From positions 539,997 through 603,996 of the forward strand of contig NZ_FXTS01000002.1 in assembly GCF_900182785.1 (NCBI RefSeq): DNA of 64,000 nt, given 5' to 3'. Numbering within the stretch: the stretch's first letter is position 1; every line of letters begins with the position of its first letter. The position numbers and the translations under genes were made by a program. Shown piece by piece: positions 51,284-60,703 of this stretch. The DNA comes from Oceanospirillum linum. GTDB taxonomy: Bacteria > Pseudomonadota > Gammaproteobacteria > Pseudomonadales > Halomonadaceae. The notes below the pieces were generated by a model that had not been told where the DNA came from, searched no databases, and worked only from the letters and a program-made list of their open reading frames with translations.

Positions 51284-54200
51284 GTCAGGATTTTGATTTT
51301 CTGAGCTTTCCTCTCACCGGCAGTCAGCTGATTGAAGCCAGCGCCGGCACCGGGAAAACCTTTAGTTTAGCACTGCTTTATACACGTCTGATTCTGGGGC
51401 ATGGTGCTGAGGGACAAGGTTTCTCACGGCCTTTAACGCCCCGTGAGATTCTGGTGGTGACCTTCACCGATGCTGCCGCTGAAGAACTAAAAGACCGTAT
51501 CAGAGCCCGGCTGGTTGAAGCCGCTGCATTTTTTCAGGCGGGGAGCCGGGATAAAAGTGATGCCGATAACCCACTTTACCGGCTTCGCAATAGTTTCCCG
51601 GAAGCGCAATGGCCAGGGTGTGCCTGGCGGCTGAAACTGGCGGCTGAATCAATGGATGAGGCCTGCATTTCCACAATTCATAGCTGGTGTAACCGGGTGT
51701 TGGTTGAGCATGCCTTTGACACCAAGGGGTTATTTAACCGGGAGCTGGTCACAGATCATAGTGAACTCCTGGCTGAAGTCGTCAGGGATTACTGGCGTAA
51801 ACACTTTTATCCTTTGCCAGCCGGGCAGGTTTCACTGGTGCTGGATTGTTTCTCCTCACCGGAAGCGTTGCAACAGCGGCTAAAAGGCCTGTTGAGTCAA
51901 CATCAGGCGGGACTCAGTTATCAGGGATATCCATTACCTGTACCTGATCTGCATACCTGTCTTAAGGCTCATGCGGATTACCAACAGTCAGCGGCGGAAG
52001 AACAGGCCAGAAAAGCGGAGCAGGAACAAATAGCCCGCCAGCAATGGGTGGATCAGCAGGATGCTATTGAGGCTCACCTTTGGCAGCTACAACCTGCATT
52101 ATCCGGCACCCAGCATGACAGTGCTAAGCCTGAGAAGTTTACATTACTGCTGGAAAGTATCGCCCGCTGGGCCCATGAGGGGGCAAAAGCACCGGCTAAA
52201 CTGAAATATTTTGCCGAAGGCGCGTTCAGCTTTAAAAAAGGCAAAGAGCAGCCTGTAGAGAACTTTCCGGCATTTACCGCACTGAAAATCCTCTTTAGCC
52301 CCACAGAAATACAGGCTGACGTGGCTACCAAGCTAAATGAGCCGGATACTGATCTGTGTTCAGCCCTTACCGCCCACGCTCTGAACTGGGTGGCACAGAC
52401 CTTCAACCGTCGCATGCAGCAGCGGGCAGAGATGGGATTCGATGACCTGTTAACACAGTTAGCGGAAGCCCTTGAAGACCCGAGTCATGGCCCGCACCTG
52501 GCGGGGGCATTAGCAAACACATTTCCTGCAGCGATGATTGATGAATTTCAGGATACAGACCCCGTTCAGTACCAGATTTTTAATCGTATTTACCCGCTGG
52601 AGAGTAATAACCCTGACCAGCTTTTAGTCATGATCGGAGATCCTAAACAGGCGATTTACAGCTTCCGGGGGGCCGATATCTATACATACCTGCAGGCCCG
52701 GCAGGCCACAGAAGGTCGGCATTACACGCTGAAGCGAAACTTTCGCTCCACTAAAGGGGTTGTTGCGGCCTGTAATCATCTGTTCAGCCATGCAGAGCAA
52801 CATGACCGAGGAGCATTTCGCTTTGCCAGCGAAGGCAAAAATCAGGTGCCCTATGTGATGGTTGACGCGAACGGACGTAGCGAGCAGCTCTGTTTTGCCG
52901 GACAGCCTGTTCCGGCCATGACCCTCTGGCCATTTGAGCATGCAGAAGGGGAAGCGCTGGGAATGAGTGCATACCGCCAACAGGCAGCCGAGGTGGCCGC
53001 CAGTCAGATCACTCTGTGGCTTAATATGGCTCAGCAACAGCAGGCTGGCTTTGTATCTGCCGGAGATAGCCGGATTCGGGCGCGCCTTAAACCGAAAGAT
53101 ATCGCTATTCTGGTACGTACAGGAAGTGAAGCCCGGTTAGTCCGGGAACAACTGGCCAAGCGCAATGTTTCCAGTGTCTACCTTTCTGACCGTGAATCTG
53201 TCTTTGCCAGCCGTGAGGCTCAGGATCTTCTGCACTGGTTAAGGGCTGTTGCTGAACCCACGAATGAAAGCCTGATACGGGCGGCTCTTGGCAGTAACAC
53301 CCTTGAGCTGCCTCTGGAGCAGCTGGCGGCCTGGCGTGAAGATGAGCTGGCCTGGGAGGATCAGATGCTTTTCTTTACCCGTTTGCATCGTATCTGGCAG
53401 CAGCAAGGTGTTCTGGCCATGGTACGCCAACTTATGGAACAGTATCGTTTACCGGCCCGGGCTCTCAGTAAAGCGAAAGGGGAGCGCTGCCTGACAAACC
53501 TGCTGCACCTGGCGGAATGGCTCCAGCAGGCCGCGGTAGAGATAAAAGGTGAACAGGCGCTGATACGTCACTTGTCAGAACAGATAGCGTCCGGTGACGA
53601 ACAAAATATTCTTCGCCTTGAAAGTGATGCCGACCTGGTTCAGGTCATTACGATTCATAAATCCAAAGGTCTTGAGTACCCACTGGTACTACTGCCTTTT
53701 GTTGGTAGCTGGAAAGAGATTGATGGCAAAGTGCCACAGGTTAACTGGCGTATCGGCGCGGGTGCAAGCCAGCGAACCTACGCTGAAATCGCCGGAAAAT
53801 CACGTTTTGGTGAAGCCTGGGAGCGTGCCAACGATGATCGTATCAGTGAAGATATGCGTTTGCTTTATGTTGCACTGACCCGGGCCAGTCATGCGCTTTG
53901 GCTCGGTATCGGCCCCCTGAAATCCGGTAATGCAAAAAAGCCACAGACGGAACGTTCCGCCATGGGGTATTTGCTGGCGGGTGATGATCCGGCTCAGATA
54001 AAAACACCGGAGTTGGTGATGGACGCATATCAGAAACTGGCATCCGGCTGTGACAGTATTCGCTTGCTGCCTCAGGCACCGGATATTCTGCAGAATACTC
54101 TTAAACCGTCTGAACAGGTGAGCCTAAACCCGGCCCGGCAGGCACCAAAGCTCAAAGCACTGAAAAGCTGGTGGATTGCCAGCTATTCAGCCATAGGCTA

Positions 54201-55161
54201 TGGCAGTACTCCCGGATATACAGATACCAGCACCGTTGCCGACCCGGAACTTGCTGTCGAAGCCACCGCCTCCGAAACCCGCGACGAGCCCTATCAACGG
54301 GCACCTCTGCCCGATGAACTGGAGGCAGAGCTTAGTATGCATCAGTTTCCCGCCGGTGCCAGCTGGGGTACTTTTCTGCATAGTCTGTTTGAATGGGCCG
54401 CAGAACACCGGCAGCGAAATCAGGACAACATCCTGATAAAAGGTTTTCAGGCAGCGGCATCGGACGATGAAGGCCGTCTTGAATATCTCAGCCGTCAATG
54501 TGAATTCCGGGATATCGCACACCTGGCAGCCCCCCTCAGTCAGTGGTTTAAGGCCTTTTTAGAGACACCCTGGTCTGTGTTACAGCGCGCTGGCCTATCC
54601 AAGGACTTTTCACTGGTGACCCTGGCGCCAAAAAGCTGCTCAACGGAACTTGAATTTATGCTGGCAAGTGATTCTGTCAACACATTGCAGCTCGATCAGC
54701 TGGTCAGCCGCTACACCTTAAATCAGCAACCCAGGCCTACGGCCTTACCTAATCAGTTGAACGGTATGCTGAAAGGGTTTATCGACCTGGTTGTGGAGCA
54801 TAATGGCCGGTATTTCGTTGTGGACTGGAAGTCCAATAAGCTCGGGGATGATGATAGCGCCTATACACAAAAAGCGATGGCTGAAGCGATTCTTAAAAAA
54901 CGTTATGACCTGCAGTACAGTCTCTACCTGCTGGCGTTGCACCGGCAGCTGAAAACCCGGCTCCCGGATTACGATTATGATCGCCATATCGGAGGAGCCA
55001 TCTATGTATTCCTCAGGGGATGGCAATCAGAGTCTTCAGGCCTCTTTTTTGAACGTCCACCTAAAGCATTGATTGAATCACTGGATCAGCTGTTCCGGGG
55101 GCAAGCTCCTGCCATCGGCTTTAACAGTAATGAATCCGGGGAACAGGGTGTATTGTTATGA
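51280..55161 (+). CDS. recB: Exodeoxyribonuclease V subunit beta RecB
   Basis: 1293 residues. UvrD-like helicase with Walker A EASAGTGKTFSLALLYTRL, motif Ia VVTFTDAAAEELKDRI, motif II IDEFQDTDPVQY, motif V ITIHKSKGLEYPLVLLPF and motif VI LLYVALTRA; the C-terminal nuclease domain keeps GFIDLV and VDWKSNKLG. It is the 3'-5' helicase and only nuclease of RecBCD. recD overlaps its stop (ATGA). Confidence 0.96.
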   Translation: MSQDFDFLSFPLTGSQLIEASAGTGKTFSLALLYTRLILGHGAEGQGFSRPLTPREILVVTFTDAAAEELKDRIRARLVEAAAFFQAGSRDKSDADNPLYRLRNSFPEAQWPGCAWRLKLAAESMDEACISTIHSWCNRVLVEHAFDTKGLFNRELVTDHSELLAEVVRDYWRKHFYPLPAGQVSLVLDCFSSPEALQQRLKGLLSQHQAGLSYQGYPLPVPDLHTCLKAHADYQQSAAEEQARKAEQEQIARQQWVDQQDAIEAHLWQLQPALSGTQHDSAKPEKFTLLLESIARWAHEGAKAPAKLKYFAEGAFSFKKGKEQPVENFPAFTALKILFSPTEIQADVATKLNEPDTDLCSALTAHALNWVAQTFNRRMQQRAEMGFDDLLTQLAEALEDPSHGPHLAGALANTFPAAMIDEFQDTDPVQYQIFNRIYPLESNNPDQLLVMIGDPKQAIYSFRGADIYTYLQARQATEGRHYTLKRNFRSTKGVVAACNHLFSHAEQHDRGAFRFASEGKNQVPYVMVDANGRSEQLCFAGQPVPAMTLWPFEHAEGEALGMSAYRQQAAEVAASQITLWLNMAQQQQAGFVSAGDSRIRARLKPKDIAILVRTGSEARLVREQLAKRNVSSVYLSDRESVFASREAQDLLHWLRAVAEPTNESLIRAALGSNTLELPLEQLAAWREDELAWEDQMLFFTRLHRIWQQQGVLAMVRQLMEQYRLPARALSKAKGERCLTNLLHLAEWLQQAAVEIKGEQALIRHLSEQIASGDEQNILRLESDADLVQVITIHKSKGLEYPLVLLPFVGSWKEIDGKVPQVNWRIGAGASQRTYAEIAGKSRFGEAWERANDDRISEDMRLLYVALTRASHALWLGIGPLKSGNAKKPQTERSAMGYLLAGDDPAQIKTPELVMDAYQKLASGCDSIRLLPQAPDILQNTLKPSEQVSLNPARQAPKLKALKSWWIASYSAIGYGSTPGYTDTSTVADPELAVEATASETRDEPYQRAPLPDELEAELSMHQFPAGASWGTFLHSLFEWAAEHRQRNQDNILIKGFQAAASDDEGRLEYLSRQCEFRDIAHLAAPLSQWFKAFLETPWSVLQRAGLSKDFSLVTLAPKSCSTELEFMLASDSVNTLQLDQLVSRYTLNQQPRPTALPNQLNGMLKGFIDLVVEHNGRYFVVDWKSNKLGDDDSAYTQKAMAEAILKKRYDLQYSLYLLALHRQLKTRLPDYDYDRHIGGAIYVFLRGWQSESSGLFFERPPKALIESLDQLFRGQAPAIGFNSNESGEQGVLL

Positions 55162-57419
55162 ATAAGCCAATACTGACAAAACAGCCTGATGATATTGCGT
55201 TCCTGCAACAGCTGGAGCTTTGGCAGGAATCAGGGGCTATTCGGGCTCTGGATCTGGCACTTGCCCGCTTTATCGCCCGGCAAATACCGGAAGCAGAGTG
55301 CACTGATGCCGTACTTTTAGCGATCACTTTGGTCAGTGAGCGTACCGCCCATGGCAATGTTTGCCTTGATCTGGCTCAGGCCCGGCAGGACCCTTCCGGC
55401 CTGTTATCCCCCATAGGGGATGAGCGCCTGCGTGATCTCGTGGGTCAACAGCTACGCTCACAATTGAGTGCGTGCTCTGTTACCCAGTGGCAGGCTGAAC
55501 TCCGGCAGTGCTCTGCGGTGGATGACCTCAGTCAGCAAAGTGCTGAGAGCCATCAGCTGCAAGATGTTGAGAGCCATCAGCCACAAGATATTAAGAGCCC
55601 TCAGCTGCATGGTATAGATAGCCATCAGCCACAAGATATTAAGAGCCCTCAGCTGCATGGTATAGATAGCCATCAGCCACAGGATATTGGCCGCCATCAG
55701 CGACCACTTGTTCTTACGGGCAGCCCGGAGAAACCGCTTTTATATCTGCGACGTTACTGGCAATACGAGCAAGATGTTCGACGAGGTATAGAGCAGCGCC
55801 TGAAGCCTTTGCCGGTTTCCGAAAAACTACGCGCTATTCTGGACATTGTATTTGGCCCTGAACGTGATCAGATACAACCTAATTGGCAGAAGGTGGCCTG
55901 TGGTCTGTCGGCCCGCAGTGGATTCAGTATTATCACAGGGGGGCCAGGGACCGGTAAAACTACTACTGTAGTCCGTCTTCTGGCCCTGCTGCAGGGGCTT
56001 GAGCTGGCTGAAGGACATTCAGCCAAGGTCATTCGGCTTGCGGCACCAACGGGTAAGGCCGCCGCCAGGCTGAACGAGTCTATAGCAGGCAGTGTCCACC
56101 GTCTGAATATAACCACCGACCAGCTATCACAGGAGCAACAGGCCCTTTTTCCGGGTAAGGATGCGTTGAACCAATGGCAGGCCTCTATACCCACTGAGGT
56201 CAGTACGCTGCACCGCCTGTTGGGCAGTCAACCCAACACCCGACATTTCAGACACAATCAGGCGAACCCGTTACCGGCAGATATTGTTGTTATCGATGAA
56301 GCATCCATGGTGGATATTGAGATGATGGCAAAACTTATGTCTGCCCTCAGACCCGATGCCCGTCTGATATTGCTGGGAGACAAGGATCAGTTGGCTTCGG
56401 TGGAAGCCGGCTCCATCCTGGGGGATCTTTGTGATCAGGCGGAGGATGGGCACTATAGCCAAAAGAGCTGCACTTATGTCCGTGACACTACCGGGCAACT
56501 GATCAGCCATGACTATCAGGCTTCACCGTCCACTCTCAAGCTACCCAGGCTTGCCCGTATGATTAGCCAGACGACAACCATGCTGCGTCACTGCTATCGC
56601 TCAGAAGGGCAGAACCTTCTGGATTTCGCCGCCTGGGTTAACCAACAGGGGATTCTCAACTTTGGTATGCAGGGTTTACAGCGCTATTTTGAACCTGCTT
56701 CAAAGGAGTTAAGTTACCTGGATCTGCCGATACGCTCTGAAGGGCAGAGGGAGTGGAGTGATTTTAACCAGCTGATAGTGGCAGGCTATCAACCTTATCT
56801 GAAAAAGCTGTCCGAACTGGAAAAGCTGGAAAACAGTACAACACAAGTACTCGAACAGCAGGTTTTTGAGATCTTCCGTTTACATAAGCAGTTCCAATTG
56901 CTCTGCGCTGTGCGGCAGGGTGATTTTGGTGTTGAAGGGCTCAACCATAGAATTCGTCAGCTTCTGGCCAGCCGTCGGCTTATCCCCGGAGGTGAGCAGC
57001 AGTGGTATCCGGGACGCCCGGTACTGATTACCCAAAACGATTACAGCCTGAAGCTGATGAACGGTGATATAGGCATCTGTATGCAGCTGCCTGAAGAGGG
57101 TCAGGCACAGACCGATACCCGACATTTCCGGGTCGCTTTTCCAGATGGACAGGGAGGTATCCGCTGGGTATTGCCCAGCCGTCTGCAAGGGGTTGAAACT
57201 GTTTTTGCCATGACCGTTCACAAATCTCAAGGTTCTGAGTTTGACCATACGGCTCTTATTTTGCCTGACAAGGTGAACGCGGTACTGACCAAAGAGCTGC
57301 TTTATACGGGCATTACCCGTTCTAAAACACGCTTTACCCTGATTGTGCCGGAACAGAAAGTACTGGAGGCCGCCCTACAACAAAAAATCAGTCGTATAAG
57401 CGGCTTACTGAGTGAGTAG
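55158..57419 (+). CDS. recD: Exodeoxyribonuclease V subunit alpha RecD with repeat insertion
   Basis: 753 residues against about 608 in E. coli. The N-terminal domain ends near residue 125, followed by a low-complexity tract at 131-178 of six 8-residue units (SHQPQDIK and SPQLHGID types) encoded by a 24-bp tandem repeat. Helicase motifs then follow: GGPGTGKTTTVVRLLALL, AAPTGKAAARL, VVIDEASMVDIEMM, GDKDQLASVEAG and the C-terminal TVHKSQGSEFDH and YTGITRSK. RecD is the 5'-3' helicase. Helicase motifs are intact, so the tract is likely a tolerated linker. Confidence 0.95.
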   Translation: MNKPILTKQPDDIAFLQQLELWQESGAIRALDLALARFIARQIPEAECTDAVLLAITLVSERTAHGNVCLDLAQARQDPSGLLSPIGDERLRDLVGQQLRSQLSACSVTQWQAELRQCSAVDDLSQQSAESHQLQDVESHQPQDIKSPQLHGIDSHQPQDIKSPQLHGIDSHQPQDIGRHQRPLVLTGSPEKPLLYLRRYWQYEQDVRRGIEQRLKPLPVSEKLRAILDIVFGPERDQIQPNWQKVACGLSARSGFSIITGGPGTGKTTTVVRLLALLQGLELAEGHSAKVIRLAAPTGKAAARLNESIAGSVHRLNITTDQLSQEQQALFPGKDALNQWQASIPTEVSTLHRLLGSQPNTRHFRHNQANPLPADIVVIDEASMVDIEMMAKLMSALRPDARLILLGDKDQLASVEAGSILGDLCDQAEDGHYSQKSCTYVRDTTGQLISHDYQASPSTLKLPRLARMISQTTTMLRHCYRSEGQNLLDFAAWVNQQGILNFGMQGLQRYFEPASKELSYLDLPIRSEGQREWSDFNQLIVAGYQPYLKKLSELEKLENSTTQVLEQQVFEIFRLHKQFQLLCAVRQGDFGVEGLNHRIRQLLASRRLIPGGEQQWYPGRPVLITQNDYSLKLMNGDIGICMQLPEEGQAQTDTRHFRVAFPDGQGGIRWVLPSRLQGVETVFAMTVHKSQGSEFDHTALILPDKVNAVLTKELLYTGITRSKTRFTLIVPEQKVLEAALQQKISRISGLLSE
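55548..55691 (+). repeat. 24-bp in-frame tandem repeat inside recD
   Basis: Six consecutive 24-base units; two 48-base super-units at 55572-55619 and 55620-55667 are identical, showing recent duplication. Since 24 is a multiple of three, copy-number changes keep the frame. Confidence 0.92.
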
Positions 57420-57474
57420 TACTGAGTGAGCAGATAGGCCAGCAACGGATGAACTGCAGATAAAAGGCGTATTG

Positions 57475-59274
57475 TTAATCGCCCATCACAGCCCCCTCCC
57501 GTCGGGGGTCTGCCGCGCCAATCAGCTTACCCTCTTTAAACAGGACCCCGTGCAAACCGGAGTTGAGATCTCTGACCGAGACCTTGAACCCCATCGCTTG
57601 CAGAGGTGCCTTAAGCGCCTCTGCGGCAGTGCCGGCTTCCAGGTCGTAGGTTCCAAAGCGATTGATCAGATGGGGTTTACTGATCGCCTGTTGCAGTGAC
57701 ATCCCCCAATCTAGGTGGGCGATCAGCGCCGAAGCCACATAACCGATAATCCGGGAACCACCGGGAGAGCCAATGGCCAGATAGGGCTTACCCGCTTTCA
57801 TCACCAGGGTGGGTGCCATGGAAGAGCGGGGACGCTTGCCCGGTTCCAGCCGATTGGCAATGGGGTAGCCATCTTTATGGCTGGCAAAGGAGAAGTCCGT
57901 CAGTTCGTTATTGAGCAGAAAACCGCCGGTCATCACCCGTGAACCGAAACCGTTTTCAATGGTGGTGGTCATAGAGACGATATTGCCTTCACGATCCACA
58001 ATCACCAGATGACTGGTGGAGGGCAGTTCAACCGAAATATCATCGGCAAGGGCAACCGGTTGATGCCATTGGGGCGCTCCGGCCTCGGCTTTCACCAGGG
58101 CTGTACCCGGTTGAATCATAGCCGCCCGCTGTTTCAGGTAATCACGATCCAGTAACCCTTCCGGCATAGGTACAAAATCGGTATCCGCCATATAACGGCC
58201 CCGGTCCGCAAAGGCCAGACGGGATGCATCACCGATAATCTGCCAGCTTTTAGGGTTATCTGCCCCCAGTGACTTAAGGTCGAAGGATTCCACGATACCG
58301 AGTATCTGCCCGACCGTCAGCGCACCGGAGCTGGGTGGCCCCATGCCGCACACTTCGTAACCGCGATAAGGGGCGCAAACCGCTGGACGCTCTTTAATCT
58401 TGTAGATCTGCAGATCCGTTTCCGTCAGTAAACCGGGGTTATCCTGAAGGTCCTGAACTTTTCTCACCAGCGCCTTGCCGATTTTCCCATGGTAAAATGC
58501 ATCTGCCCCTTTCTCCGCTAATAGCCCCAGGGTTTCCCCATAGGCCTTATTGGTCAGGCGATAGCCCGCAGGTAGCGGCTGACCGTCCTGAGTAAAGAAA
58601 TAGTTGCGGGTATCCGGATAGCGGCTTAAACGGGCCTGATCATTGGCGATGGCACCGGCAAGGCGAGGGGAGACAGTGAACCCCTTCTCCGCCAATTGTT
58701 TCGCCGGTTGCAGCAAGCGGGACCAGTCCAACTTGCCAAAGCGTTGATGGGTCTCTGCCATTAGCTTAACGGTACCGGGTGTACCCACCGATCGACCACC
58801 CACCACGGCATCAAAAAATGTCAGCGGCTTGCCCTGATCATCCTGAAACAGCTCTGGTGTGGCGGCCAGCGGAGCGGTTTCCCGACCATCAAAGGTGGTT
58901 AACTGCTGTTTCCTGGCGTTGTAGTAGAGCATAAATGCACCGCCACCCAGCCCGGAGGATTGCGGTTCCGTCAGGCCGAGAACGGTTTGCACCGTTACCA
59001 TGGCATCAATGGCACTACCACCCTCTTTCAGCACCTGGTAACCGGCTTCAACCGCATAGGGGTTGGCGGCGGCAACGATAAACTGATTGGCGGTAACCGC
59101 CTGATTTTCTGTACGTTGGCTGGCCGCTTCCGGGGCGACCTTGTCCGCCTGTTGTTGCGCCTGTAATTCACTACTGGCCAGGAGCATTAATCCAACAATA
59201 CCAAAACAGGACGTCACTTTTTTCATTGGGGGCAGGCCCGTTTTTCCCGTCAAATACCGATGAGAACGCTTCAT
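57475..59274 (-). CDS. ggt: Gamma-glutamyltransferase
   Basis: 599 residues, periplasmic, with a signal peptide whose hydrophobic core (FGIVGLMLLASSEL) starts near residue 24. AAGGA before 59274 favours the longer start; Met17 is the alternative. Conserved segments include PYAVEAGYQVLKEGGSAIDAMV, TEPQSSGLGGGAFMLYY, GPPSSG and the autocleavage site STSHLVIVDREGN, where the second residue is the catalytic threonine of the small subunit; GSPGGSRI follows. It hydrolyses or transfers the gamma-glutamyl group of glutathione. It is convergent with recD. Confidence 0.94.
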   Translation of the reverse strand: MKRSHRYLTGKTGLPPMKKVTSCFGIVGLMLLASSELQAQQQADKVAPEAASQRTENQAVTANQFIVAAANPYAVEAGYQVLKEGGSAIDAMVTVQTVLGLTEPQSSGLGGGAFMLYYNARKQQLTTFDGRETAPLAATPELFQDDQGKPLTFFDAVVGGRSVGTPGTVKLMAETHQRFGKLDWSRLLQPAKQLAEKGFTVSPRLAGAIANDQARLSRYPDTRNYFFTQDGQPLPAGYRLTNKAYGETLGLLAEKGADAFYHGKIGKALVRKVQDLQDNPGLLTETDLQIYKIKERPAVCAPYRGYEVCGMGPPSSGALTVGQILGIVESFDLKSLGADNPKSWQIIGDASRLAFADRGRYMADTDFVPMPEGLLDRDYLKQRAAMIQPGTALVKAEAGAPQWHQPVALADDISVELPSTSHLVIVDREGNIVSMTTTIENGFGSRVMTGGFLLNNELTDFSFASHKDGYPIANRLEPGKRPRSSMAPTLVMKAGKPYLAIGSPGGSRIIGYVASALIAHLDWGMSLQQAISKPHLINRFGTYDLEAGTAAEALKAPLQAMGFKVSVRDLNSGLHGVLFKEGKLIGAADPRREGAVMGD

Positions 59275-59317
59275 TGATGCTTTCCTTATCTGGTTAATAC
59301 CACGATTGACTCAACTA

Positions 59318-60415
59318 TCAGCCCTTATACCAGCGACCATCCGGTTCCGGCAGCATCCACTGGCGGGAAAACCAGAACCAACGGGGCTCAGAGATATGCG
59401 GCGCGGTGCAGTTATAGCGATGACGCCCCGCAGGTAGTGTTCTTTCGGTCGCCATCTGCAGTTTAACCGTACCATCGGCCTGATATTCGTGCGTTAACTG
59501 CAGCACCTCGCCAACAGGACCATAACAGCGTAGCTGATCCAGGCGATAATCGCCCTTATCCAGTGTCAGGGTCAGAACCGGGCTGCGCTCATCGGCCGCT
59601 AACACACCGGAGCGGGGTTCTTCCGCTTTTATCGGAAAGGGCAGCGCCAACAGCTTGGTTTTAAGGCTTTGGGGATCGGAGTAAACCCCGTTGGCCGCAT
59701 AGCGGGGAGCACCCTGTAAAGAGGTAAAGCGACTCACCGCACCGGATTGCTGACCAAAGGCGATATAGCCCAGATCCGCCAGCAGACTTTCCAGTGCCGG
59801 ATTAAACTCACCGTAAGGGTAGGCGAATAGCTTCGTTTCCGATAAAACGCCCAGATGCTTCTCCAGCTGTTGCTGGTTGCCGGTAATCTCAGCGCGCATA
59901 CGATCCAGCCACTGAGCTTCGCTTTCGCCCCTCTGGTGACGGATCATATGTTTATGGTGCAGGGAGTGATTGCCGATGGTTGCACCCTTTGCTTTCGCCT
60001 CACGCAGCTGCTCCCAGGTCATATACTGCCGATTACCCTGATCGATTGGTGCGGCGTTGACAAAAATGGTGAAGGGCAGCTTGCGGGCCGACATAATCGG
60101 CATCGCTGTGTCATAGACACTGAGATAGGCATCATCAAAGGTCAGTACCGCCACTTTATCCGGTAGCGGTTTATTGGCCTTCAGGTATGCAGTGACCTGT
60201 GGCAGCGACCAGACCTGAAAACCCAACTGATCCAGCAGATCCAGGTGCTGGGTAAAGGCCCCGGCATCGGTACTGGTGGAAGGGGGCGTTTCCGCACTGA
60301 TATGGTGATACATCAGAACCGAAGCATGGTGCTGCTCAGCAATCTCCTTTGCCTGAACCTGACTACCGATTAAGGACAAACCCAGAACCGTCGAACCTAA
60401 CAGTGATAAACGCAT
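59318..60415 (-). CDS. Polysaccharide deacetylase family protein
   Basis: 365 residues with a signal peptide (LLGSTVLGLSLIGSQVQA). NodB-type motifs: MYHHIS, LTFDDAYLS (the aspartate pair), GNHSLHHKHM (metal histidines) and FAYPYGEFN. The deacetylase domain spans about 30-240; the last 120 residues look like a beta-rich accessory domain. It should remove N-acetyl groups from a cell-surface or envelope polysaccharide. It lies 43 bases downstream of nothing shared but upstream of ggt on the same strand. A TTGTTATAACAA palindrome lies 30 bases before its start. Confidence 0.88.
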   Translation of the reverse strand: MRLSLLGSTVLGLSLIGSQVQAKEIAEQHHASVLMYHHISAETPPSTSTDAGAFTQHLDLLDQLGFQVWSLPQVTAYLKANKPLPDKVAVLTFDDAYLSVYDTAMPIMSARKLPFTIFVNAAPIDQGNRQYMTWEQLREAKAKGATIGNHSLHHKHMIRHQRGESEAQWLDRMRAEITGNQQQLEKHLGVLSETKLFAYPYGEFNPALESLLADLGYIAFGQQSGAVSRFTSLQGAPRYAANGVYSDPQSLKTKLLALPFPIKAEEPRSGVLAADERSPVLTLTLDKGDYRLDQLRCYGPVGEVLQLTHEYQADGTVKLQMATERTLPAGRHRYNCTAPHISEPRWFWFSRQWMLPEPDGRWYKG

Positions 60416-60444
60416 AACCCTCTCTTTCGTTTTTTAGTCGTTCG

Positions 60445-60456
60445 TTGTTATAACAA
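60445..60456. promoter_or_regulatory. 12-bp palindrome before the deacetylase gene
   Basis: TTGTTATAACAA is a perfect palindrome between divergent genes. No regulator can be named. Confidence 0.25.
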
Positions 60457-60703
60457 ACGTAGTGTGTTTCAACACAGGCAGCAATGACCGGAAATTATGA
60501 GGGAATCTGTAACAGGATCAAAGACAGCGCTGTGGTCTTTGAGTAAGCGGTGCTATTCGCACGGTCAAAAACGTAATTTTATGGCGGCTTCGGTTGTAAA
60601 TGTGCGATTAGCCCGCAGTTAAAGAGAAGGTTGAGCCCGTTTTACGGCATATGATGCAGGCCGCCCCCCTGTACAGGCAAGCGGTAGGTTAAGGAGTCCT
60701 TCT

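Noticed and set aside
55548..55691. CRISPR-like repeat pattern
   Set aside because: Units are contiguous without spacers, in frame and inside recD, so it is a coding tandem repeat.
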